This document shows positions 34,372-43,802 of a stretch of DNA of 46,962 nucleotides, one piece after another. The notes beneath the pieces were generated by a model. That model was not told where the DNA came from. It made no database searches and saw only the letters and a program-made list of their open reading frames with translations. This DNA is from Seison nebaliae. Taxonomy: Eukaryota; Rotifera; Pararotatoria; Seisonacea; Seisonidae. Made by a program: the position numbers and the translations under genes. Every line of letters begins with the position of its first letter. The stretch's first letter is position 1. The stretch is taken from contig JALJEE010001245.1 of NCBI GenBank assembly GCA_023231475.1, positions 1 through 46,962 of the forward strand, read 5' to 3'.

Positions 34372-36216
34372 ATGTCGGATATCAGACGAAGTTCTTCTAT
34401 GCAAGTGAAAGCATTCAAATTATTTAGTAACCATGATAAAGTGTCATTAAGTACAAAATCTACTTCACCAAAGACTCCACCATCCAGATCGTCATCAGGA
34501 GCATTCTCTTTCAAATCGAACACTACAGAATTAGTTGCGATTTGGAATCAACACACGAATTTTAAACCTCCCAAATTAACTTTCGATTGTAATGAAATTT
34601 TTTACTTATATGGTTTCCTTCTTATCCACCTTCCACTTCCTCACTTGTCCAAATGAGCAGAAGATGTCGAAAAGTTCACTTGGAATGAATGGAAAGAATA
34701 TCGTACTAGACGGTTTTGGATTCTCGTGGAAAGAACCGAAAAATATCAAAGGAGGAAAGGTTCAAATTTCCCATTTATTGTTTCAATTGATAAATTTCGA
34801 ATAATATAGGAATCATTCCTTCATATTATGTAGCTCCCAGACATTTAGCATGTCAATGTCTCTATTTACATGAGAAATTAACGAGAAAAGATGTGGAATC
34901 AATGTTGTCAAAAAAACCGACTGGTTCCTTTATAATACGAACAACAGATAATTCCGACACAATCGTCATTAGCGTCCAACAAAATAATGGGATTGGTCAT
35001 TATCGAACAGTTTAATTTTAATGTTGCGAATTATTTCCGTAAATAGATTTAGGAAATTAAAGAATTCACTTCATTATCATTTGTAACTAATTTGAAATGT
35101 TCAAATCGATATTTGGTTACTACCGATGCAGTTCGTCTCGTAAAGATCTCAGCAGAAAATAATACTTTATGGCAGATTCCTCGACGTTGTCTCAAAATCG
35201 AAAGTAAATTAGGTATTGATTATCAATTAAATTTTAACATCATCACTAACAACAACAACATCGTCCCCTTTTTTAGAAGAAGGAAATTTCGGGAAAGTTT
35301 TCTTTGCCAAATGGAATGGTCCGATGTCGGTGGCAATTAAACAATTGAAGACGAATTCGATAAAAGATATGAATGATATGTTAGGCGAATTGGGTGTGAT
35401 GCATAATCTTGAACATCGAAATGTATTAAGGTGAATTTTAATATTTCTTCTAATTCTCATTAATATTAATATAGATTATATGGTTGTAATGTAGAAAAGA
35501 ATCCGTTTTGGATGGTGCTCGAATTCTGTGCCAATGGTAGTTTAAGAGCTTACTTAAGAAATCATCCAAAAATCACATGTAAAACTGGAATACATGAAAT
35601 GACATTCCGATGGATATGCGATATTGTCAACGGCTTAATTTATTTGAAGAGCCACCATATTATTCATCGGGATTTAGCCGCCAGAAACATTTTGTTAGAC
35701 GCGACACTAACTGCGAAAATTGGTGATTTCGGTTTGACAACTTACAATTATTTTCTATCAAACCATCCTGAATCGAACCAGAACAGTGACGACTCCGGTA
35801 GTAGTACTTGCAGTCCAATTCCTGAAATAGGATCACTTAGACGAATTCGTCTGCCGTTGAAATGGGCTGCACCTGAATCTATAAGGGATTCGATATTTTC
35901 ATTTAAAACCGATATTTGGTCTTTCGGAATATTAGTTAAAGAATTGTTGATGAGTGGAGCTGATCCTTATCCCTCACTTAACATCCAACAATATCGACAT
36001 ATGATACTATCAGAAGATTATCAGATAATTTATGAGACGTTACCTATCAATTATCCAATTCCCAATTGTTTAGCGATCGATCCGGGAAAAAGACCAGAGA
36101 TTGAGGAGGTCAAAAAATTCTTTAGTGATGCTATAAAGAAGTCGGAAGAGAATCGTTTGAAAATTACAACAAGTCATTATCACCGACAATCAATCAATCG
36201 ATCATCATTTGATTAA
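34372..36216 (+). CDS. SH3-SH2 non-receptor tyrosine kinase (Src/Csk/Abl group)
   Basis: Six exons join in phase: 34372-34612, 34661-34759, 34810-35009, 35053-35212, 35277-35430 and 35475-36216, giving 531 residues (Src 536). The order is SH3 (ELVAIWNQ ... RFWILVE ... GIIPSYYVAP), SH2 (LHEKLTRKDVESMLSKKPTGSFIIR), then kinase. The kinase has VAIK Lys255, HRDLAARN (Asp351), DFGLTT (369-371), the APE motif (417-419) and KTDIWSFG. HRDLAARN is the Csk/Abl/Tec form; Src-family members have HRDLRAAN. The chain starts MSD, so it lacks the myristoylated Gly2 of Src. The glycine loop reads EEGNFGKV, with the first Gly replaced by Glu at the exon 4/5 junction. The activation segment is about 20 residues longer than in Src, with a Ser-rich insertion and no Src Tyr416-type site. 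The usual subdomain XI Trp is not seen. Csk is the nearest functional guess, unproven. Confidence 0.85.
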
Positions 36217-36421
36217 TCATCTTCATTGAACCATCTAAATTTTTCCTGTTTTCTAATGAATCAGTGTTCATAGTATTATAATTATTTTTGATAATTGAGA
36301 AAGAAGAAATATTTTACGAAATACTTTTTAGAGGAGTGTAAAAGTGATTGAAATGTTAATAGAATAAACAAAAGGAAGAAAGTCCATTCTCGTTTGATTT
36401 GATGTGAGAGAAGAAAAATTA

Positions 36422-37135
36422 TCAGAGTTTATCAGTAGGTCTGATTCGAATATATTCCTTCACACCATCCAATGACTCGATCACTTCAATTAATCCAGCC
36501 AATTTCTTGTATTTTTTCACTGTATCTTCAAATCCGAACGATCCCAAAAGTGAGAGACAACACGCTAAAAAGAAGTCTGCCCAAACTAACTAAAATGAAA
36601 TTATTTAATTTAATTTATACGAATTGAGAGAGAATGATGGAACCTTCTCGCCTAAAATATATGGACCTTTTCGTTTGGCGATTGTCTCCTCTAATGGTTG
36701 GAGATATGTCGGGAAGATATCCTCTTCCAATTCTCGTTGTAATACTTCAAGCGACTTGCCTTCTTCTATGTGCAGTTTAATAGGACATTGCACCCGAAGT
36801 TTCTTACAAATATATGGTTTCGCTCTGGTGACAATGTCACACATCTGGTCGACGATGGCATCTAAATAAGCATCGTCCAAATCATTTTCACCTCTTAAAT
36901 TGAATTCTCTTCCAAGATATCGACCAATCGTTCTTGGCAATGTGATTGTAATATCATCGATTTGTAGTACTGGCAATTTGTTGAATTCGGAATTATGGAT
37001 TTCAAATGAATAATCTTTCGTTTTTGGGAATTCATAATACTTCTCACAATATTCGATGTTCTTATATTTGAAAATTAGTCGAATAAATTCAGCGAATCCT
37101 CTTTTCGGGAAGGTATGAAGCGTATATTTGGTCAT
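36422..37135 (-). CDS. sigma-like glutathione S-transferase, catalytic Tyr replaced by Thr
   Basis: Exons 37135-36644 and 36589-36422 join in phase 0, giving 219 residues. The thioredoxin-like N-domain (FNKLPVLQID, the cis-Pro loop) and the helical C-domain (LVWADFFLACCLSLLG) are clear. The chain ends IRIRPTDKL, like the RPxT end of sigma GSTs. These enzymes conjugate glutathione to electrophiles or isomerise prostaglandin H2. The residue equal to the catalytic Tyr8 of human HPGDS (YKLTYF) is Thr8 here (YTLHTF). The glutathione-binding Gln-Ser pair before the conserved helix is Leu-Pro (TLPRTIGRYL). Two active-site losses make normal transferase chemistry unlikely; a binding or structural role is possible. 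It is divergent from the other three copies, sharing the 37136-37637 spacer with the next gene. Confidence 0.88.
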
Positions 37136-37637
37136 TTTTTAATATGTCTCATTCTCAATCAACTCTTTAATGATTAAATAGTCTTATTCGCTCAACCTGT
37201 ATTACAGAAAAGAGACGGGGATATAATGTTGTTAAATTATTTTAAATTTTCTATGTTCATAAAAATGCATCATCATTACCTACATCTGTTTTTCTCTCTG
37301 TCATTGTCCGTACTCGTCGATAAGCTTAGGATTTTCTTTAAATTCTCTCTCTTTCTCTCTTTTACTTCAAATGTAATTGAACGATGACAGCATGATAAAT
37401 TATGTAATAATACAGTCGTGTTCATTTAAGGAAGAGCACGTATAAAAGGAAAATATTTTGCAATGTCATTTCCTAAAAATTGTTAATATGAAGAGTTTAT
37501 GGGGAAAATGTAGTGTGCTACGTTGAATAAAGATACAATAAAAAAGTGGGAGATAATCAAAAAGGGAAAGAAAGTTTCACTAACGAAGACCATAAATCGA
37601 ATCTAATTTTAGAGTTAGTGATTATTTGACAATCAAA
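37136..37637. promoter_or_regulatory. shared promoter region of divergent GST genes
   Basis: About 500 bp between two head-to-head GST genes. TCTCTCTC-type and TATA-like stretches occur, and a TTTTAG acceptor-like site lies about 25 bp before the plus-strand ATG. No antioxidant response element could be confirmed by eye. Confidence 0.45.
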
Positions 37638-38349
37638 ATGACAGAGGATAAATCAGAAGAAAAGGAACTTGTTCCGAAATATCGATTCCATTATTTCAAT
37701 TGTCGTACTCCTGGCGAATATATTCGATATATGTTCGCATATGCTGATGTGCCATTTGAAGATGTTCGTCATTCATTCGCAGATAAACAAGGCATCCGAG
37801 AAGTAGCACCATTCAACAAATTACCAGTTCTTGAGATTGATGGGAAACATTTCATTCCACAAACATTTGCCATTGGCCGATATTTGGCGAAGCAGTTTAA
37901 TTTGCATGGATCTAATCCTTTAGAGAGTGCGAGAATCGACGAGATTTGCGAACAAATTGCTGATATCGTGTCGGAATACCATCGATATTCAGCTTATGCA
38001 TGTCACAATGGTGGAACTGAAGGACTCGCAGAATTAAGACATAATCTCAATACAGTCATCTTACCTAAACAGTTGAAACCTTTGGAGAATATTGTTCGGA
38101 AGAATGGCAAAGGTTATTTCATTGGAAATAAAGTTCGAAAAATTTCTTTTCCGTTTAAAACTATTTTCCTTTTTGTTAAAGTTCACTGCTGCTGACTTTC
38201 TATTTGCTTCACTTATCGACATGTTATACTTCGGAGGATTCGATGACGTCTGTCATGAATATCCTTATCTCATGCTTATTGTGGTTCGAATAGAAAAACA
38301 TCCGAGAATTAAAATGTGGACAGCGAAAAGACCCGTGACACAATTATGA
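37638..38349 (+). CDS. sigma-like glutathione S-transferase with intact Tyr
   Basis: Exons 37638-38132 and 38182-38349 join in phase 0, giving 220 residues. A charged N-terminal extension of about ten residues precedes YRFHYFN, in which Tyr19 matches HPGDS Tyr8. FNKLPVLEID and IPQTFAIGRYLAKQF supply the glutathione site, with Gln-Thr in place of Gln-Ser. The C-domain contains FTAADFLFASLID and ends RIKMWTAKRPVTQL, a close match to the sigma-class end. Of the four copies this one and the last look catalytically normal. The frame is open slightly upstream of the chosen ATG, but there is no earlier ATG. First gene of a plus-strand run of three. Confidence 0.92.
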
Positions 38350-38774
38350 ACATTTGCATACTATGAAAATCTCATATGAGTACGATACAAATGAAAAAGT
38401 GAGATATAATCTCCAAATATGCGATAAGAAGACAAATTAGATAACATTGTTCATATGTTTATTAACTTCTAAGCTACTCATTGTGATCGTATAATATGAT
38501 CGACAATTTATGTATGTTCATCCCATTCATATATGATGATAATGAATCTGTAATTAGAAGATTTTCCTCTCTTTACATTCGCCATTTTTGAGAATCAGAG
38601 TCAACACAAATATTTTGGATATTGTAAATAAAAAAAAAATTCATTCTTTTCTTATCGTTCATACGATGGTTACTTTAATTTAATTTTTATTTAATATGAA
38701 ACTTCATCTTCCAATAAATATTTCTTTTATTTAATTGTTGTTCCTATTTTATTCATTCTTCTCCAACCAGTAAA
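38350..38774. other. intergenic between second and third GST
   Basis: 425 bp, AT-rich, with a run of A at about 38630. An acceptor-like CCAACCAG ends four bases before the next ATG. Confidence 0.45.
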
Positions 38775-39458
38775 ATGGATCGGTACAGATTATTGTTTTT
38801 TGATTGTTCAGGACCAGCAGATCCAATTCGATTCATGTTCTTATATCGAAATATTAAGTTCGAAGATGAGCGTATTTCATTCGATGATTGGGTAGATCTG
38901 AAAGACAAAATGCCGTTCAATAAACTTCCAGTACTTTTAATTAATAACGACGTAATGATTGCTCAAAGTAAATCGATATATCGATATCTAGGAAACAAAC
39001 ACCAATTAAATGGTGGTTTTTCCAACGATATCCAACTAGCTCAAATCGATATGGTCCTGGAACAATTGTTTGATATTATTCAAGATGTTATGCCATTGTT
39101 CCAATTACAATCTGATGTCAGTAGTTTACAATCATTTGAATCATATCGCAATGACTTAAAAGATCGATTAGAACCGTCGTTAGAATTAATAGAAAAATTA
39201 TTAACGAAAAAATTTTCAGAAAATTTTGGATATGATGATGTTTATTTCTTGGTTTACTTCTAATAATAATTTCGTGCATTTTAGTATAGTTATGTTGATT
39301 TTGCATTAATTGCTGTCTACGATTTAATGAAGGAATTCTCACTAGAATCATTACTGGAAAGCAAAAACGGTTTGATGAAGATTATTAGGAGTCTCGTCGA
39401 AATCCCTCAAATTGCCGACTATATAACGAAGAATAATCTCCAAGAAGCTGATACTTAA
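38775..39458 (+). CDS. sigma-like glutathione S-transferase, catalytic Tyr replaced by Phe
   Basis: Exons 38775-39239 and 39285-39458 join in phase 0, giving 212 residues. YRLLFFD carries Phe8 where the catalytic Tyr should be. The rest of the glutathione site is kept: FNKLPVLLIN (cis-Pro) and IAQSKSIYRYLG (Gln-Ser). The C-domain continues across the intron as YSYVDFALIAVYDLM. The end (IPQIADYITKNNLQEADT) lacks the RPxT tail. In sigma GSTs a Tyr-to-Phe change greatly lowers thiolate activation, so reduced activity is expected; that is family knowledge, not measured here. The chosen donor (GATGAT|GTTTAT) gives a 45-nt intron; the alternative would be only 33 nt. Confidence 0.88.
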
Positions 39459-39580
39459 GAAGAAAACATTTCTTTAATGAAAAATTCATTTGATAATATT
39501 TTAGTTAATTGTTATAATTCCATTAGATATTCTTCTTTCATCTCTACCAGATATGGAATACTAACAAGAAGAATTTTATC

Positions 39581-40311
39581 ATGTCACATAAATATCGCTT
39601 GAAATATTTTAATACAAAAGGATTAGGTGAATTTATTCGATGGATCTTCTTATTGGCGAACGAAGAATTCTGTGATATTAGATATACAAGATCTGCTTTT
39701 CAAAACGAGATCATCGATCAATGTCCTTTTGAGCAATTGCCAATATTGGAAGTTGATGAAAAAGAAATTATTTGTCAATCAAAATCAATTGGACGATTTT
39801 TAGCTTCCAGATTCGATTTGTACGGAAATAATCTTATAGAGCAAGCATTAATTGATAGTATTGTCAATCAAATTGATGAGATTACACCTTTCCTTAGAAA
39901 AATGTTCGAGAACCATCGACTACGACATGATATCAAGGAATTACAACAAAACTTTATCGAAGTAAATGGAAATAGTATCTTATTACCATTGGAAAAATGG
40001 TTGAAAAAGAATAAAAATAATTATTTCGTTGGCCACACGGTTGGATATCTTTACTATATTTACATTTAAATCCTTATTCTAAAAAATAGATGACATTGGC
40101 AGATATCTATTGGGCAAGTTATACAGAGTTGTTGGATTTTATGTATTTGGAAGAATCATACAACCAATTTCCTAATTTGTTAGCACTGAAAAATAAGATT
40201 TATGCAATTCCTGCAATCAATGAATGGCGAAAAAATTGGGAAGGGCATACAAAAAAGGAACAAGAATATTTATTTTGTGAGTCACAAAATAAATGCTTAA
40301 ATAAATATTGA
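39581..40311 (+). CDS. sigma-like glutathione S-transferase with intact Tyr and long tail
   Basis: Exons 39581-40039 and 40090-40311 join in phase 0, giving 226 residues. YRLKYFN provides Tyr9, the counterpart of HPGDS Tyr8. FEQLPILEVD and ICQSKSIGRFLASRF form the glutathione site with Gln-Ser intact. The C-domain has MTLADIYWASYTELLDF and IPAINEWRKNWEGH, followed by about 18 extra residues with two cysteines (YLFCESQNKC). The gene begins only 122 bp after the stop of the previous GST, with an acceptor-like CTCTACCAG in between, so co-transcription is possible. Confidence 0.9.
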
Positions 40312-41581
40312 TCAAAACTTGTGTAGTGACAATGACAACTTTTTTTTCAATATTGATTAATAATTATTATTAAGGCATTCTTCGTACATATATATTTTTT
40401 AAAATTTGTTCAAATTAAGTTCGTTGAAAGACGTCCACATTTTGCGCTAATACTATTTCAACGACGTCATAACAGTAAATATAACATAACATAACTTTCA
40501 CAAAACAGCTTTAATCGTATTCATAAGAAAAATTTTTGAGGATTACAATTTTTTTGGACATGGAAGCAAACCAAATTTAATTTTGGAGTTTTAGTTAATA
40601 TTATGCGTTAAGCATTCGTTATGCGATACATTCCTTCATTTTCTATTTTGTATCGTTCTTATACTTATCATTATACTGTATTATCAAAACAACCATTTGT
40701 TTTTAGAAAATATTCACGTTTGTTCATTTACGTTCTTTTGAATTAGTTAAATATTTCTTTGTTTTCTTCTAAAATATGCTTGTAAATTTCTATTAATCAA
40801 CTTATTCTTCAACTATCAACTTATCAACTCTTCATCACATTTGTTGTATAACTAAAAAACTTAAAAGAATCAAAAAAAACTGTTTACATGTGTTTAAAAT
40901 ATATTATGGTCGAAATATAAACTTGTTCCAAAGAAATAGTTTACGAGTAACATAAAATATAATAATGAGTATAAAAATATAAAAAAATTAATGAACAATC
41001 GAATAACAATAAATTATGACAGTGTTCCCTATTAGCAGCAATTAACTATTGGAATCATATTCGATTTGCAAATTGTCGATTTCATTCCATTATTCGATGG
41101 CACTCTGTTAAGTTCCATTCGCCTTTAATTTGACAATATTACATATAAGTTATAAGACGATTAAGTTCATAACTTATTAAATTTATTATTTTCTTACAAT
41201 GACGATTAACATCATCATCATCATTATTATCATGATAATGATACTATCATGATATAACATAATAGTGCACTATTATATTCACCTCTGTCATCATAAACTA
41301 ATTTCAACGGTTTCCAAAAAGCATTTCATTTATTAGAATGTTAATCTTTAATGATTTAAAGAAGATTTAATGTTCGGATAAAGAATGTTAGAACGAAAAT
41401 ATCTAAAACTTTTTCGTACAAAGACGAAAATGTGCAGATTATTCTCCTATCTGTCATATCGAATCATTCTTTTTAAGCGTCATCCATCTTGAACTTTATC
41501 TTTTAAATCGCCATGATGAGAAACCACATCGTCTGACTTGTTGAGTTTGTTACTTCTTGTGAGTAATTCTTCTTCGGTAAT

Positions 41582-41605
41582 AACGTATAACCGCGGTTAT
41601 ACGTT
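41582..41605. repeat. perfect 24-bp palindrome
   Basis: AACGTATAACCG is followed immediately by its exact reverse complement. The centre is CCGCGG, which is GC-rich in an AT-rich setting. Confidence 0.95.
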
Positions 41606-42066
41606 TTTCTTCTTCTTATAAATTATTACTAAACTTGGTTGAGGAAATTGTTAATTTTTTGCATTTTTTTGTGCACATATATAAACGCTCAGCAAGATAT
41701 CTAATTCTGCATCGATTTTTATGAAATTGATCTCAAATTGATCGTCTATTATTTCTTAGCTGATGTTTAGCATTTCATGACAATAGGTCGATATCTAAAC
41801 GATATATATATATATACTGGTTCAGGCGAACAATAACTCGAAATATTGGTCATTAATAAAAAGAAAAGAATGAAATGCTTCGAATATAACAATTGAAGAA
41901 TTAAGAAAATTCTTTCGATGTTCCATGTTTGCGTCTTCCTTATCACATCGAGTGGTGAGCAGGTAAAATATGTTTCAGCTTTTCACCTCAGCAGTAAAAA
42001 CACTTCGAATTATTGAAGATATACCAAAATTAAAGTTTTAAAGAAAGATATCACATTTATAAATTC

Positions 42067-42092
42067 GGGGCGTGCGTAGCGCAGTGGTCTAC
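42067..42092 (+). other. Pol III A-box-like tRNA-derived fragment
   Basis: GGGGCGTGCG followed by TAGCGCAGTGG (42077-42087) fits the A-box consensus TRGYNNANNGG exactly and resembles the 5' end of a tRNA. No B box or matching acceptor arm follows, so this is a fragment or SINE head rather than a working tRNA. Confidence 0.45.
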
Positions 42093-42127
42093 ATTTAACT
42101 GAATTTTAGTTTAACATTTTTTAGGAA

Positions 42128-42247
42128 ATGTCTTACAATATATATATATATATATTATACATAATATATGTTAGACATATGTCTTACATTTTTACACATG
42201 TTAGACATTTTTACTTAAGCTTAAGTGTCTTAGACATAAAAATGTCT
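42128..42247. repeat. cluster of inverted TGTCTWAGACA-like repeats
   Basis: Short copies ATGTCTTACA (42128, 42179) and TGTTAGACAT (42169, 42199) alternate in orientation around an (AT)n tract. At the right end, GACATTTTTA (42204-42213) is inverted as TAAAAATGTC (42237-42246) around the perfect palindrome ACTTAAGCTTAAGT (42213-42226). The arrangement resembles a small foldback or MITE-like element. Confidence 0.65.
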
Positions 42248-43336
42248 TTTAACAAAGTATAGTTGGAATGTTATACGCCCAACAGTAGACGAACAAAAAT
42301 ACCTTTGAAAAGCAAGAACCACAGTTCTCAAAGAAAGAACCTGATCAGAGATATAAAAATTTGCCTCATAAAAACAAACCGGAAACAACGGAGCTCGTCT
42401 TCTTATTTGGTAAGTTAATTGCATATTTTTGGTAGTGTGGGTAAAGCTAAAAAATTTTCGAAAAGTTTTTTGAACTAATTTTTTTAGAAAGTCAAAAATT
42501 GAAATTTTAAAAACACTACGGTGTTCAGAATTGATTCAAAGGCCTATACGTTTATTTTTAGGGGGAAAAAAAAAAAAACAGACTTTTACCCAAATTTCAA
42601 TAATTTCACTTTTTTTCTTTTTTGATATATAATAAATAACCTAATTACAATCGTTATTATATAACAACATGAATGATTCTTTTGAATTTTCGAGAGAAAA
42701 ATTTTCGAGCGCTAATTGTAAAACATAATAAATTAGAAAACATATTTTATTTTTAATATCAAGAGTGTTCATTTGGGGCTATTTCCTTAAAAAAAATTAA
42801 ATAATTTGTTGAACGAAATAATTGTAGAATAGCTCGGCATTTTATAAGTTTAAAATGGATTAATTTAATATCAAATTTAAAATTTGAAATACTAATCAAA
42901 TCAAAAAAATTTCTTTCGATGTTAGGAACGGAAGAAAAATATTTTTTGACATTAGTTGAATTAAGATTATTTCCAAAAATAATTCTTTTTTTTCATTATA
43001 TTCGTCAATTAAATGAAATATGCGACATTTAAAGTTAAAATTTTCATAATCGATTAGTTGACAGACGTTGTTATCTTTTGTAAAAATATAAGAATTCTTT
43101 GCTGATCTACCAGTTAAAGTAAGAAACAAATTATTCCAAATAAACTTGCCGGTATGTTGTTCTTCAAATTCCTTACGGACAAATCGGAATTAATTACAAA
43201 TGAAGTGGTTGGGGCAATATGAGACACTCATTTTTCAAATGACAAGAATCAAAAAATTTTTAAAATTGCAACATTATTTTTATTTATATATAAAAAAATA
43301 CATTATGGTATTCATCATTAAAGAAAATTCGGCACT

Positions 43337-43507
43337 ATGATGTATTCGTCTCCATTTTCGTTTTTCTGTTCGTACTATACCATTCCGAAGTATACCCAGT
43401 TGTTCAATGCAAGGGAAGTGATAGATCAATTCTCCTTCAAATACTTAGTTCCTGACAATCTGAAAAATCATATACCAAGATGCCGAGAACTAATTGCCAA
43501 TTTTTAA
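43337..43507 (+). CDS. short open frame, 56 residues, doubtful
   Basis: An ATG-started frame (MMYSSPFSFFCSYYTI ... DQFSFKYLVPDN ...) with a balanced amino acid composition ending in LIANF. No signal, domain or flanking splice structure supports it. It may be an exon or remnant of an unidentified gene, or chance. Confidence 0.2.
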   Translation: MMYSSPFSFFCSYYTIPKYTQLFNAREVIDQFSFKYLVPDNLKNHIPRCRELIANF

Positions 43508-43802
43508 TCTTTATTTATCAATTACTCTATAGGGATTTACATTTACAATAAAAAAAAATTATTTTATCTCTATTAATGCAGTTGTATGAAGAGGGTGTAC
43601 CATTATAGAGTATTATGAACTGCCAACAGTACAGCCAACAAATTACATATTTCCCCAACTTATTCTTTTCAGTTTTTTTGGCGACGTCGAAAACGTGTCG
43701 TTCTTGTAAGATATTTTAGGTATAATTTATTTAGAATGTTACACACAAATATGTTTAAACAAATAAGTTTAATTAGTGATATTGTCAAAATTTGTTTAAA
43801 AA

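Larger units (their letters stand above)
40312..43802. other. 3.5 kb region without a clear gene
   Basis: No convincing multi-exon gene. It contains the palindromes, AT microsatellites and Pol III A-box-like fragment listed separately, a 13-base A run near 42566, and one short ATG frame (43337-43507). The segment about 42260-42420 is visibly less AT-biased than its surroundings but I could not identify it. Confidence 0.5.

Noticed and set aside
42067-42140. Functional tRNA gene
   Set aside because: An A box is present but no B box, anticodon arm or acceptor-stem pairing follows.
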